Below are positions 55,116 to 64,000 of a stretch of DNA of 64,000 nt, piece after piece. Position numbers and translations under genes: made by a program. This stretch comes from Phyllobacterium brassicacearum (lineage in GTDB: Bacteria; Pseudomonadota; Alphaproteobacteria; Rhizobiales; Rhizobiaceae). The notes below the pieces were generated by a model. That model had not been told where the DNA came from. It saw nothing but the letters and a program-made list of their open reading frames with translations, and searched no databases. The DNA is taken from NCBI RefSeq assembly GCF_003010955.1, contig NZ_PGGO01000023.1:17441-81440 (forward strand), written 5' to 3'. Numbering within the stretch: the first letter of the stretch is position 1; every line of letters starts with the position of its first letter.

Positions 55116-56057
55116 ATGGCACTGAAAGTCGCGGTCCAGATGGACCATATCAATTCGATCCGGATCGGCGGCGATACCACCTTTGCGCTTTGCCTGGAGG
55201 CGCAGAAGCGCGGCCACAGCCTTTATCATTACACTCCCGACCGGCTCAGCATGCGGGACGGTGTGGTTTCCGCCCGCGTGGAAGAACTCAGCGTCCGCGA
55301 TATAGAAAGCGATCATTTTACGCTCGGTGAGCCGATTTCGCGCGACCTGTCGGAAATGGATGTGGTGCTTTTGCGCCAGGATCCGCCTTTCGACATGAAT
55401 TACATTACGACCACCCATATTCTGGAACGCATTCATCCAAAGACATTGGTCGTCAATAATCCTGCTTGGGTGCGCAACAGCCCCGAGAAGATTTTCGTCA
55501 CCGAGTTCCCGGACCTTATGCCGGAAACGCTTATCTCCAAGGACCCGCAGGAGATCGCCGCGTTCCGCAAGGAATTTGGCGACATCATTCTCAAGCCGCT
55601 CTACGGCAATGGCGGCGCCGGCGTGTTCCATCTGGCCGACGGCGATCGCAACTTGACATCACTCCTGGAGATGTTCGGCCAGATGTTCCGCGAACCGTTC
55701 ATCGCCCAGCGCTACCTGAAGGACGTGCGCGCTGGGGACAAGCGCATTATCCTGATCGATGGCGAACCGGTCGGCGCGATCAACCGCGTTCCGTCGGAAA
55801 CCGATGCCCGCTCGAACATGCATGTGGGAGGGCGGGCCGAGAAGACCGAACTCACTATCCGCGAACGCGAGATTTGCGCCCGTATCGGGCCGGCGCTGCG
55901 CGAGCGCGGCTTCATTCTGGTTGGCATTGATGTGATCGGCGACTATATGACGGAAATCAATGTCACATCACCGACGGGGATCCGCGAAGTGAAGCGCTTC
56001 GGTGGCGCTGATATCGCCCCTCTGTTCTGGGATGCAGTGGAAGCCAAGCGGGGCTGA
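55116..56057 (+). CDS. gshB: Glutathione synthase
   Basis: 313 residues from ATG 55116, which begins the conserved [14 protein letters not shown]. An N-terminal substrate domain is followed by an ATP-grasp: [44 protein letters not shown] and the metal-site [13 protein letters not shown]. It joins gamma-glutamylcysteine to glycine. An upstream ATG (55083) is less likely. It is followed by the YifB remnant. Confidence 0.94.
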   Translation: MALKVAVQMDHINSIRIGGDTTFALCLEAQKRGHSLYHYTPDRLSMRDGVVSARVEELSVRDIESDHFTLGEPISRDLSEMDVVLLRQDPPFDMNYITTTHILERIHPKTLVVNNPAWVRNSPEKIFVTEFPDLMPETLISKDPQEIAAFRKEFGDIILKPLYGNGGAGVFHLADGDRNLTSLLEMFGQMFREPFIAQRYLKDVRAGDKRIILIDGEPVGAINRVPSETDARSNMHVGGRAEKTELTIREREICARIGPALRERGFILVGIDVIGDYMTEINVTSPTGIREVKRFGGADIAPLFWDAVEAKRG

Positions 56058-56170
56058 ACTTCCTTTTCAATTTGTTCGCTTAATGTTCTTGTCATACGGC
56101 GTGAACTGTTCTGATGTAGTGTCATTGGCATTTATTCATTCTCAACGTTCGTATTTTCAAGGAACATTCT

Positions 56171-56617
56171 ATGGTCACCCGCGTCCGCACGGTCGCCTTC
56201 CAGGGAATTGAAGCGCAGCCTTTCGATGTACAGGTGAGATCGCCCTTCTCTATGGCACTGCCGCACCCCTGGTCTGGTTTTGGATGCAGATACTTCAATA
56301 GGTCAATAGCAGCCACTATGATCTCCCCATTGCAGTTGGACTCATGGCCAGGCTCGGCGCAATGCCCCGATGCGCTGCAGTCATATGTGGTGCTCGGTGA
56401 GCTTTCCCTTGATGGCACCATCACCCATGTCGCTGGAGACTTGCCTGCGGTGATACCGCCAACCGACAAGAGAAAGGGCTGATGTCCAGCCTCGTGTAGT
56501 CCCGAACCTGCCTGGGCGGGCTCCGATATCGATGGACAGGAGACTGTCGATCGGATCCACCTGGCCGAGTCGATCTCCTATCGCATGGCAGCTGACACCA
56601 TCAATGAGGCGGCTTGA
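56171..56617 (+). pseudogene. Remnant of a YifB/ComM-type Mg-chelatase-like AAA ATPase
   Basis: Three family pieces survive out of a protein of about 510 residues. VTRVRTVAFQGIEAQPFDVQ is the exact N-terminus type; then YDLPIAVGLMARLGAMP in another frame; then SYVVLGELSLDGTITHVAGD again in the first frame; finally DRIHLAESISYRMAADTINE followed by TGA is the family C-terminus. The Walker A/B core is entirely lost. The gene stands right after gshB, as I recall it in relatives. It is beyond repair. Confidence 0.75.
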
Positions 56618-56623
56618 ATACCA

Positions 56624-56665
56624 CGGTCGAGCTACGCCGGATCCTCGATCGGCATAGCTCGACCG
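56624..56665. terminator. Long hairpin between the YifB remnant and the convergent BTLCP gene
   Basis: CGGTCGAGCTA (56624-56634) pairs exactly with TAGCTCGACCG (56655-56665), with GCCG/CGGC pairing inside. The position between convergent genes suggests a bidirectional terminator, but neither side has a T run. Confidence 0.45.
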
Positions 56666-56675
56666 CGGAGGTTGC

Positions 56676-57290
56676 TCACTGAACCGCACCGACCAGAATA
56701 TTGGTGGGTGCTTCGATGCTGACCCAGCGACCGGCATTGTTGGTCGCCTGGCGCTTGAGATAGGTGTATTCGGTCTCCGACCAGTTTTTCACGCCATCGA
56801 CAAGATTATCGAGGATGAAGTCGCCTTTGTCGCTGCGCACGGTCAGAACCGCGTGGCCCTCGCCATCTGGCTTGCGAACAACGGTAATCAGAAGATTTGC
56901 TGGTGATATGCCAGCCTTCATCAGGTCACGGCGCTTCAAAAGGACATAATCCTCGCAATCGCCAACCTTGTCCGGATAGGACCAGTACTCTTCAGCGCCA
57001 TAGATTTCCATGTCGGTCAACGGCTTGACCTGCTGATTGTCATTGCTGTTGACGTTGACGATCAGCTGCCAGAAATCATGATTCATCTTTTCCGGCATGA
57101 CATTGCGGCTGCGAATCGAGCATTCATTCGGCTGGCGCTTGCAGAATTCGTAATGGCCGATGGGCTGTGACGTCAGGCCGCCTGTGGTCATGAATGCCTC
57201 GGAGGCGAGGGCGGAGTTTGCGCCAAGTGATGCCACGAAAACTGTCATGGCAAACCCCATGGACTTCACAACCCTTGCCATTCCGAACAT
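56676..57290 (-). CDS. Bacterial transglutaminase-like cysteine peptidase (BTLCP)
   Basis: 204 residues from ATG 57290 (GGAG 7 bases upstream). A signal peptide (VVKSMGFAMTVFVASLGANS) is followed by the fold with the triad Cys in VGDCEDYVLLKRRDL, His in GEGHAVLTV and Asp in GDFILDNLVDG. In other bacteria such periplasmic proteases (LapG-like) cut adhesins; the classical LapD partner is not next to it here. The large RTX protein at 40.8 kb is a conceivable target, but that is speculation. Confidence 0.88.
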   Translation of the reverse strand: MFGMARVVKSMGFAMTVFVASLGANSALASEAFMTTGGLTSQPIGHYEFCKRQPNECSIRSRNVMPEKMNHDFWQLIVNVNSNDNQQVKPLTDMEIYGAEEYWSYPDKVGDCEDYVLLKRRDLMKAGISPANLLITVVRKPDGEGHAVLTVRSDKGDFILDNLVDGVKNWSETEYTYLKRQATNNAGRWVSIEAPTNILVGAVQ

Positions 57291-57625
57291 GCCCCACTCC
57301 AAACCCGATCAACCATCGTTAACAAAACGTTAATGGCGGGAGGGGACATGAGTCAATCACAATGGCGCCACGGTCCCGCCATTGTTAATATATGGTTAAA
57401 ATTAGAAATTTCGCATTTGCCAATATTATTGAGCGTTCAAAGCTTCCGGTTCAGGGGAGAAGGCTGTACCAAAATGTGAGAACAGCAGCGGCTGCATACT
57501 CCGTCAGAGCATGTGTAAGTCATTGATTGGACTTATTTCTTGGAAACGTTTCGGCCTGAGGTATCGTCCGCAACGTGGTCGGACGCGAAATCGCGCGACC
57601 CGTTAACCCGCCTACTTCGAACGGG
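57291..57625. other. Intergenic stretch between BTLCP and phaZ
   Basis: 335 bases, AT-rich around 57370-57430. Promoter for the BTLCP gene on the left; nothing else is recognised. Confidence 0.4.
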
Positions 57626-58903
57626 TTAGCCTTGTGCGCGCCTTGCGATCGGCGTGACATTGCTGTTGCGGTTCACCTGTGCGTGATCGTTCACAAACTG
57701 GACGATACGCGGCGCAATTTCCGAACGGAAACGCGAACCGTTGAACACCCCATAATGGCCAACCTTCGGCTGAAGGTAATGCATACGCATGTCGTTCGGA
57801 ATGTTGACGCAAAGCGTCTGGGCCGCCTTGGTCTGACCGACGCCGGAGATGTCATCGTTCTCGCCTTCAACGGTCAGGAGCGCGACATTGCGGATCGCGG
57901 TGGGGTCGACAGGTACGCCACGATGGGTCATTTCACCCTTGGGCAGCGCCTGACGAACAAATACAGTATCGACCGTCTGCAGGTAGAATTCCGCAGTCAG
58001 ATCCATCACGGCAAGGTATTCATCGTAGAATTCCCGGTGCTTGTCGGCGGAGTCACCGTCTTCCTTCACAAGGTGCATGAAGAATTCCTTGTGCGCAGTG
58101 ATGTGGCGATCGAGGTTCATGCTCATGAACCCGGAAAGCTGCAGGAAGCCGGGATAAACATCCCGCATGAAACCAGCATGCGGCCATGGAACCGACATGA
58201 TGACATTGTCGCGGAACCAGGCGATCCCCTTTTCTTCAGCCAGCTTGTTGACGGCGGTCGGGTTCTTGCGGGTATCGATCGGCCCGCCCATAAGCGTCAT
58301 GCTTGAGGGCGCCAAGCGATCGCCGTTTGCCTCCATGACGGAAACGGCGGCAAGCACGGGAACGGACGGCTGGCAGACGGCGACGACATGGGTGTCTTCG
58401 CCCAATGCATGAAACATTTCAATGACATAATCGATGTAGTCATCGAGGTCGAAATTGCCGTCGCTCAGCGGCACAGTGCGCGCGTCGACCCAGTCGGTAA
58501 TGTAAACTTCTGCGTGAGGCAGCAATGCCTCGACGGTACCACGCAACAACGTTGCGTAATGGCCGGACATTGGGGCAACCACGAGAATCTTTGGATCGGC
58601 CGGTCGTTTCGCTGACAGCGAACGCTTGAAATGAATGACGTTGCAGAAGGGTTTCGACCAGACGATCTTCTCACGGACATCGGTTTCAACGCCGTCAACC
58701 AAGGTTGTCGGCAGTCCGAACACCGGCTTGCCATAGGCGCGCGTGGTACGTTCGAACAGTTCACACATGGCGGTAATGGAACGGCCGACGACCGTTTGAG
58801 ATAATGGATTCAACGGGTTATCGTAAAACAGCTTGGTGGCGTCGGCGAAGGCCCGATAGGGCTGGAGCGCGGCATGGTTGAGTTCATAAAGCTGGTAGAA
58901 CAT
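57626..58903 (-). CDS. phaZ: Intracellular polyhydroxyalkanoate depolymerase
   Basis: 425 residues from ATG 58903 (GGAAAATGGA directly upstream). It starts MFYQLYELNHAALQPYRAFA, the type start of intracellular PhaZ. The nucleophile is a Cys in VAVCQPSVPVLAAV, as in Ralstonia PhaZ1, and LLTVEGENDDISG and VGHYGVFNGSRFR carry the Asp and His. It degrades native PHB granules inside the cell. Confidence 0.93.
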   Translation of the reverse strand: MFYQLYELNHAALQPYRAFADATKLFYDNPLNPLSQTVVGRSITAMCELFERTTRAYGKPVFGLPTTLVDGVETDVREKIVWSKPFCNVIHFKRSLSAKRPADPKILVVAPMSGHYATLLRGTVEALLPHAEVYITDWVDARTVPLSDGNFDLDDYIDYVIEMFHALGEDTHVVAVCQPSVPVLAAVSVMEANGDRLAPSSMTLMGGPIDTRKNPTAVNKLAEEKGIAWFRDNVIMSVPWPHAGFMRDVYPGFLQLSGFMSMNLDRHITAHKEFFMHLVKEDGDSADKHREFYDEYLAVMDLTAEFYLQTVDTVFVRQALPKGEMTHRGVPVDPTAIRNVALLTVEGENDDISGVGQTKAAQTLCVNIPNDMRMHYLQPKVGHYGVFNGSRFRSEIAPRIVQFVNDHAQVNRNSNVTPIARRAQG

Positions 58904-59088
58904 TCCATTTTCCGATCGATCAACACAACGACAATCCAAGGACCATCACCCTTACAGGTGAAAATATTCTTGATTGGTCAGTGACCGTAGCCGGTTTCGG
59001 AGATATTGCAATGCAACAAAAGGATAAGTGAACAGAAACTTGTTCACAATCTTTAGTTGTATGGTGCAGTAGTGATCAGTATCGGTGA

Positions 59089-59376
59089 TCAGACGCCTTC
59101 GACAACCAGCATTTCAGCGTCTGCAACAGTGATGCGGATAGCTTTTGCTGCCTGATACTCCGGTGAATTGTAGCAATCGACCGCGGCCTGGAGTGATGGA
59201 AACTCGATGACGATGTTGCGGCCCCGTGCCTGGCCTTCCAACACATGGTACGAACCACCTCGCGCGAGAAAGTTGGCACCGTACTTCTCGAAGGCGGGCT
59301 TGGCCGTTGATATGTAATCCTTGTAACGTTCCGCATCCCTGACGTCGACGCGCGCAATCCAATATCCCTTGGCCAT
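59089..59376 (-). CDS. DUF1330 family protein
   Basis: 95 residues, a single alpha-beta (dimeric ferredoxin-like) domain: AKGYWIARVDVRDAERYKDY and GRNIVIEFPSLQAAVDCYNS are the family marks. Biochemical role unknown. It lies between phaZ and pyrF on the same strand. Confidence 0.88.
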   Translation of the reverse strand: MAKGYWIARVDVRDAERYKDYISTAKPAFEKYGANFLARGGSYHVLEGQARGRNIVIEFPSLQAAVDCYNSPEYQAAKAIRITVADAEMLVVEGV

Positions 59377-59514
59377 GTTATTTTCTACCTTTCACAACCA
59401 AACTACCCGACCTAGTTGAAATCTTGGACCATTTCGGCGAATTCTTGTCCGTGTTTCAATGATCTTTGTACGGTTTTTGTCAAGAACGGTACAAACCTTG
59501 TATCATCCTCCGCA

Positions 59515-60213
59515 TCAGACGTTCGCCATTTCGGCAAGGATCGCCTTGGCGGAAGCCTTCCGGTCATGAGCTCCGACAATTGGCCGCCCTACAACCAGAT
59601 GGCTCGCGCCGGCACGCAGAGCATCGGCCGGGATCATGACGCGCTTCTGGTCGCCATGATCAGAACCGGCGGGGCGAATGCCGGGTGTCACGATAGCGAG
59701 GTCAGGACCGACGATCTTGCGGACGGCAGCTGCTTCCGTCGCCGCGCAAACAATTCCGCCCATGCCCGCCTGGAGGGCCTGCTCGGACCGGGTCAGGACC
59801 AGCGTGTGGGGGTCATGCTCGTACCCGGCGTCAATCATGTCCTGCTGGTCCATCGATGTCAGGACCGTCACACCGAGCAGGCAAAGATCGGACCCCTTGG
59901 CCGCCGCCACCCCGGCCCTCATGGCTTTGGGATATGCATGCAGGGTTAGCATGGACACGCCCATCTTGACGATGTTCTCGACGCCCTTGGCGACCGTATT
60001 GTCGATGTCGAGCAGCTTCATATCGAGGAAGACCTTCTTGCCCGAACCTACAAGCTCGCTGGCAAAGCCAAGGCCACCGGCGAATGCCAGTTGATAGCCA
60101 ATCTTGTAGAACGACACCGTATCGCCGAGCTCGCTGACAACCTGCTCGGCGATTGTCAGTGTCGGCACGTCGAGGCCGACGATCAGGCGTTCGCGCAAAG
60201 CCGCATCCGTCAT
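59515..60213 (-). CDS. pyrF: Orotidine-5'-phosphate decarboxylase
   Basis: 232 residues from ATG 60213. The barrel has [10 protein letters not shown] at the N-terminus, YKIGYQLAF, the catalytic Lys/Asp network [13 protein letters not shown] and the phosphate loop [17 protein letters not shown]. It makes UMP. The upstream ATG (60240) would add nine residues of poor match. Confidence 0.96.
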   Translation of the reverse strand: MTDAALRERLIVGLDVPTLTIAEQVVSELGDTVSFYKIGYQLAFAGGLGFASELVGSGKKVFLDMKLLDIDNTVAKGVENIVKMGVSMLTLHAYPKAMRAGVAAAKGSDLCLLGVTVLTSMDQQDMIDAGYEHDPHTLVLTRSEQALQAGMGGIVCAATEAAAVRKIVGPDLAIVTPGIRPAGSDHGDQKRVMIPADALRAGASHLVVGRPIVGAHDRKASAKAILAEMANV

Positions 60214-60366
60214 GACAAACCACCCTTTTCTGTTGATCACTTCCCAATCGCACAGAAGGGCCCGTTAGGAAACATCCAATCGCTGCCGGATGCAGAAATC
60301 CATCTCTTTGTCTTGACGCAACTCCGATTGGTAAAACCGGTTCTCACTTTTCCTGGAATTGCACTA

Positions 60367-60951
60367 TCAGCTGCGCAGCATCGACATTCTGGCGTGGTCA
60401 ATCAGAGACTGGCAAACCCGCTGCATCGACCTGGCGGCGTGCTCATCGCGAAACGAGCCATCCTCGGCGAATGCCTGATGCGCGTGGATCACCGAACATT
60501 GCTCGGTGATGATCTGGGTACCGACATTCATCATTACGGAGCGCAGATGATAAAGGCCACGGGCGCCTCCGAAATTGCCTTCGGACGAAGAACAGAGCGC
60601 TACGATCTTGCCTGCATAAGGCTTGAACGGCTTTTCACCGTCCTTCGATATGCGACTGACCCAATCGATCGTATTTTTCAGAAGCGGCGGGATGGACGAA
60701 TTGTACTCGGGCGATGCGATGAGGATACCGGTATGAGCAGCAAACAGCCGCCCCAGCTTCATGGCGTTTTCGGGAATACCTAATTCATTTTCCAGGTCCT
60801 GATCCATGATCGGCAGCGGATAGTCGACCAGTGCAATTCGTGTAACCTCAGCGCCGAGTCCGGCCAGGGTCGTCGCAGCCACACTGGCCACCCGCCCGCT
60901 ATAGGCTCCGGTACGATTGGAGCCAGCAAATACGAGAATCTTTGGCAGCAT
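60367..60951 (-). CDS. NADPH-dependent FMN reductase
   Basis: 194 residues, flavodoxin-like. The FMN phosphate loop is in FAGSNRTGAYSGRVA, with ASPEYNSSIPPLLKNTIDWV as the second signature. It reduces FMN, quinones or azo compounds; the physiological substrate is unknown. It is 47 bases from pmtA on the same strand and 153 from pyrF. Confidence 0.9.
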   Translation of the reverse strand: MLPKILVFAGSNRTGAYSGRVASVAATTLAGLGAEVTRIALVDYPLPIMDQDLENELGIPENAMKLGRLFAAHTGILIASPEYNSSIPPLLKNTIDWVSRISKDGEKPFKPYAGKIVALCSSSEGNFGGARGLYHLRSVMMNVGTQIITEQCSVIHAHQAFAEDGSFRDEHAARSMQRVCQSLIDHARMSMLRS

Positions 60952-60998
60952 TCATTTCCCTTTTGCGCGAAATTCGGAATGTTCGAAGGGAAAGATAC

Positions 60999-61601
60999 TC
61001 AATCGACCCGGCGGTAGACCCAGAGCCGGGCCGGTGGAACGTTCCGGATGATGAAATCAAGATGCTCGATCTTGTAGTTGCCCCGCCCGGCCGGAACGGG
61101 CGACATCGGCCCATAGGTGATCTGAACGATGGGACGGCCGTGTGGAATGCGCCTCAGCAGATCCTCGATGATCTTGACGCGATCTCCAACGGGAAAATTC
61201 AGGAGCGGAACCGCGGAGACGACACTATCGAACTTCTGGTCCCGCTTGTCACCGAGCGTCGCGTCCAGATCGAACGCATCGCCTTCGATGATATTCACGC
61301 CCGGGAAATCTTCGCGCAAATGTTCCGCAAAATCAGGCGAGTATTCGACACTGTAGAGATCGGAGGGCGCGACGCCGCGATTGAGGATTGCGCGGGTAAT
61401 GACGCCCGTACCCGGTCCAAGCTCAAGTACGGGAAGGCCGGAATGCGGATTGACGATGCTGGCCATGCGGCGTGCTGTTATGGAACTTGTAGGCAGGATT
61501 GAGCCGACAGCCTTCGGGCCGTGCATCCATCCCTTGAAGAAACGGATTTCCTCGCCGAACTTTTCGGCCAGTTTCTTTCCCAAGGGTCGTGACATGCTCA
61601 T
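60999..61601 (-). CDS. pmtA: Phospholipid N-methyltransferase, PmtA-type
   Basis: 200 residues from ATG 61601. The N-terminus FFKGWMHGPKAVGSILPTSS is the membrane-binding mark of rhizobial PmtA, followed by the SAM motif LELGPGTGVITRA, and VSAVPLLNFP. It methylates phosphatidylethanolamine towards phosphatidylcholine. rRNA dimethyltransferase-like relatives share the fold, but the N-terminal block favours PmtA. Located between dnaJ and the FMN reductase. Confidence 0.85.
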   Translation of the reverse strand: MSMSRPLGKKLAEKFGEEIRFFKGWMHGPKAVGSILPTSSITARRMASIVNPHSGLPVLELGPGTGVITRAILNRGVAPSDLYSVEYSPDFAEHLREDFPGVNIIEGDAFDLDATLGDKRDQKFDSVVSAVPLLNFPVGDRVKIIEDLLRRIPHGRPIVQITYGPMSPVPAGRGNYKIEHLDFIIRNVPPARLWVYRRVD

Positions 61602-61679
61602 CCTCCGTCGCAGCCAGACAAGTTTATGACGCAACTCGTGGCGGAAGCAAGGCCGCCTGTACCGAAAGCATCAATAAAA

Positions 61680-62807
61680 TTACTCGCTTAGCCCTTCGAA
61701 GAAGTCCTTCATACGGGCAAAGAAACCTGACGATTGCGGGCTGTTATCCTGGGAAGACATCCGCTCGAATTCCTCAAGCAGCTCGCGCTGGCGCTTGTTG
61801 AGGTTCTGCGGCGTCTCGATCGCAATCTGGATATAGAGGTCGCCCATCGCCGGCTGGCGCAGCACCGGCATGCCCTTGCCCTTCAGACGGAACTGCTTGG
61901 CGTTCTGGGTACCGTCGGGGATCTTGACCCGTGTCTGCGTGCCGTCGAGTGTCGCCACTTCAAACTGTCCGCCCAGCGCGGCTGTCGTCATCGATATCGG
62001 AACCTTGCAATAAAGATCCGCACCATCGCGCTGGAAGAATTCATGCGGCTTCAGCGACAGGAATATATAGAGATCGCCGGATGGACCTCCACGCAAACCG
62101 GCCTCGCCTTCACCGGTCAAACGGATGCGCGTACCATCTTCAATGCCGGCTGGAATATTGACCGAAAGCGCGCGCTCCTCGGTGGTCCGCCCTTGGCCGC
62201 TGCACTTCGAGCAAGGATCCTTGATGATCTGACCGCGGCCGTGGCAGGTCGGGCAGGTGCGTTCGATCGAGAAGAACCCCTGGGCCGCGCGCACGCGCCC
62301 TGAGCCGCTGCACATGTTACAGGTGACGGGCTGCGTGCCGATCTTGGCGCCGCTACCTGAGCACTCGTCGCAGGTGATCGAGGTCGGAACCCTGATTTGC
62401 GCCGTCTTGCCGGTATAGGCCTCTTCCAGAGTGATTTCCATGTTGTAGCGCAGGTCGGCACCACGCTCGCGTCCACCGGACCGGCGCTGGCGCCCGCCAC
62501 CCATCATCTCGCCGAAAATGTCTTCGAATATATCAGCAAAACCACCGGCCCCGCTGAATCCGCCACCGCCATTCATGCCGCCGTTCTCAAAGGCAGCGTG
62601 ACCGAACCGGTCATAGGCAGCGCGTTTCTGCGGGTCTTTCAGTGTCTCATAGGCCTCGCCGATTTCCTTGAATCTGTGTTCGGCGCCGGCGTCGCCCGGA
62701 TTCTTGTCGGGGTGAAATTGCATCGCCAGTTTACGGAAAGCGCTTTTGAGCTCTTTCTCATCAGCGCTTCTCGCTACGCCGAGGGTTTCGTAATAGTCAG
62801 CCTTCAT
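61680..62807 (-). CDS. dnaJ: Chaperone protein DnaJ
   Basis: 375 residues, complete. J domain (1-70) with HPD at about 33-35 in [10 protein letters not shown]; Gly/Phe region 75-100; four CxxCxGxG zinc repeats starting [24 protein letters not shown] and CSKCSGQG; then two C-terminal domains and a dimer tail. It is the co-chaperone of DnaK. No dnaK is in the window on its upstream side, where vapBC now lies, 170 bases away. Confidence 0.98.
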   Translation of the reverse strand: MKADYYETLGVARSADEKELKSAFRKLAMQFHPDKNPGDAGAEHRFKEIGEAYETLKDPQKRAAYDRFGHAAFENGGMNGGGGFSGAGGFADIFEDIFGEMMGGGRQRRSGGRERGADLRYNMEITLEEAYTGKTAQIRVPTSITCDECSGSGAKIGTQPVTCNMCSGSGRVRAAQGFFSIERTCPTCHGRGQIIKDPCSKCSGQGRTTEERALSVNIPAGIEDGTRIRLTGEGEAGLRGGPSGDLYIFLSLKPHEFFQRDGADLYCKVPISMTTAALGGQFEVATLDGTQTRVKIPDGTQNAKQFRLKGKGMPVLRQPAMGDLYIQIAIETPQNLNKRQRELLEEFERMSSQDNSPQSSGFFARMKDFFEGLSE

Positions 62808-62977
62808 CCAGACACTCGTTCCATGAAAATCGCATGTGCTTCTTCAGAAGCCCTTTTAAAGGCGGTATTTAGGTGTTCGTCGCCATGAATGCCATAGTCA
62901 ACTTACATTGATTCGCCTAAAATGGCGCATATTTGCGCATTATTGCGATAATGTGGCAAGTCTTCCACGATTTCCCA

Positions 62978-63406
62978 TCAGTTTCTGACACCAATTGTCT
63001 CAAGATCTGTTAGCGCGAACCCCGCGTCCTTGGTCAGAATTGGCGCTCGATAGGATTTCGCTGCTGCATAGTGAAAGCAGTCGGCAAGATTGAGCGCACT
63101 GTTTCGCTCGATATCGGGGTAGCGGTGGCGTCCGTAACGATCGAATGCCTGCAGTGCCGATGTTAACTCTTCGCTCTCCACGGACAAGACATCGACTTGT
63201 GCCATCTCAAGGAACTCCCGCACACGGGCTTCAGCTTCAGCCATTGGAATGCGCTTCTTCCGAAACAGACCGACCGTCGCTTCCCATGTGGCAATGACAG
63301 AGGTGATCAATCGCCGCTCACCTGCGTTATCGAGCGCTGCCGCAAGTTTCTCGGCCTCTGGCTCACCCGTCAGGATGGCTATGATCGCCGACGCATCAAT
63401 GAACAT
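62978..63406 (-). CDS. vapC: PIN-domain toxin, VapC family
   Basis: 142 residues from ATG 63406. PIN residues: Asp in MFIDASAIIAIL, Glu in ATWEATVGL, Asp in LNLADCFHYAAAK and a late Asp in ILTKDAGF. All acidic residues are kept, so nuclease activity is likely (tRNA or mRNA cleavage). It overlaps the antitoxin stop by one base (TGATG). Confidence 0.9.
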   Translation of the reverse strand: MFIDASAIIAILTGEPEAEKLAAALDNAGERRLITSVIATWEATVGLFRKKRIPMAEAEARVREFLEMAQVDVLSVESEELTSALQAFDRYGRHRYPDIERNSALNLADCFHYAAAKSYRAPILTKDAGFALTDLETIGVRN

Positions 63407-63645
63407 CAATAATCACCACTGAGTTCATCGAAGAAAGCCTTGTCGGCTGCGAGTCCGCTGTCCGGGTAGGCAGCTATCTTTTCACGGAGTGGTTTCAGAC
63501 GTTCCCAAAGCGGTACGGCCTCATCGGCGCGGCGCAGCTCATTCATCAGAGCGAGTTTGACCGCCTCTGTCTTGTTCAGGTTCGTACGAGCCGCCAGCTT
63601 TTCTGCGAGTTCGTTCACCTGTTCACTGCGTATGTTAAGTGGCAT
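63406..63645 (-). CDS. vapB: VapB-type antitoxin
   Basis: 79 residues from ATG 63645 (GGAGG in GGCGCGCAATGC context about 6 bases upstream). An N-terminal ribbon-helix-helix-like segment (PLNIRSEQVNELAEKLAAR, TEAVKLALMNEL) belongs to the Rv0623-type antitoxins; the C-terminus wraps the toxin. It should bind and repress its own promoter at 63650-63720. It forms an operon with vapC. Confidence 0.88.
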   Translation of the reverse strand: MPLNIRSEQVNELAEKLAARTNLNKTEAVKLALMNELRRADEAVPLWERLKPLREKIAAYPDSGLAADKAFFDELSGDY

Positions 63646-63739
63646 TGCGCGCCTCCTGCGTGTAGACGTACATATAATACTGTCAACACGCGATGACAAT
63701 GCCGGTAAACGCCAAAATAAAAAGCCCGGCAAAATGAAC

Positions 63740-64000
63740 TGACCCCGTAAAGTTGGACGGTTGATTGGCTATGATAATAAGGACTGAGCTCTGTATTGCA
63801 CAGGGCTCAGTCCTTTTAGCTTCAGCTTGATGCGCTGATGATTGTAGTAGTGGATGTAGTCGTCGATGCCCTCCTTCAGGCTTTGGATGCTTTCGAAGCG
63901 ATTGGGATAGAAGAGCTCGGATTTGAGGGTGGCGAAGAAGCTTTCCATCGCCGCGTTGTCGAGGCAGTTGCCTTTGCGTGACATGCTCTGGGGGATGCCA
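63740..64000 (-). mobile_element. End of an IS3-family insertion sequence
   Basis: The right edge of the window holds the transposase end and its terminal sequence TGACCCCGTAAAGTTGGACG beginning near 63739, the kind of terminal inverted repeat seen in IS3 elements. The other end is outside the window. It has landed about 90 bases from the vapB start, behind its promoter. Confidence 0.75.
63769..64000 (-). CDS. IS3-family transposase OrfB, C-terminal part
   Basis: The last 76 codons are seen; the gene starts outside the window. [20 protein letters not shown] contains the end of the DDE region, with the catalytic Glu in [13 protein letters not shown], and [20 protein letters not shown] is the conserved integrase tail. 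The frame is open to the edge. Confidence 0.9.
   Translation of the reverse strand, partial: GIPQSMSRKGNCLDNAAMESFFATLKSELFYPNRFESIQSLKEGIDDYIHYYNHQRIKLKLKGLSPVQYRAQSLLS

Overview
The window looks like a chromosomal segment of an alphaproteobacterium of the order Hyphomicrobiales (Rhizobiales), probably from the Brucella/Ochrobactrum/Phyllobacterium/Mesorhizobium side. Evidence is the set of family members present: PmtA-type phospholipid N-methyltransferase, intracellular PHA depolymerase with a Cys box, BTLCP protease, dnaJ-pmtA-FMN reductase-pyrF order, glutathione synthase followed by a YifB/ComM remnant. The assignment is by recognition of families, not by a search.

Layout. (1) 1-9.6 kb: O-polysaccharide locus. 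manC (end), gmd and an Rmd-like reductase supply GDP-D-rhamnose; a scar ORF combines a Wzm-like N-terminus with an unrelated tail; three GT4 glycosyltransferases (one a 960-residue double-domain enzyme) and an acyltransferase follow. (2) 9.6-13.3 kb: an integrase/excisionase element. (3) 13.35-16.75 kb: rfbACBD for dTDP-L-rhamnose. (4) 16.8-19.3 kb: a mobilisation module (mobC-mobA plus a coupled unknown gene). (5) 19.5-23.2 kb: a tandem array in which decayed copies of one unnamed gene family on the minus strand stand head to head with small HTH regulators on the plus strand. (6) 23.7-35.2 kb: catabolism of unsaturated uronates (kdgF, kduD, kduI), a dipeptide-type ABC importer, a FadR-like regulator, an uncharacterised hydrolase, kdgD and an enolase-superfamily enzyme. 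(7) 35.5-42.7 kb: alpha/beta hydrolase, TauE permease, LysR regulator, two RTX proteins around a class III adenylate cyclase. (8) 43.2-54.2 kb: hexuronate catabolism (uxaA, uxaC, uxuB, uxuA, a GntR regulator and a four-gene ABC importer). (9) 54.6-62.8 kb: conserved housekeeping block (rlpA-like, gshB, yifB remnant, BTLCP, phaZ, pyrF, FMN reductase, pmtA, dnaJ). (10) 63-64 kb: vapBC and the end of an IS3-family element.

How the genes fit. Clusters 6 and 8 together would convert unsaturated uronates, glucuronate, galacturonate and possibly aldarates to KDG or 2-oxoglutarate semialdehyde. KDG kinase, KDPG aldolase, polysaccharide lyases, unsaturated glycoside hydrolases and uronate dehydrogenase are not in the window. 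No complete Wzm/Wzt exporter is present in region 1. No tRNA, rRNA or CRISPR array was found.
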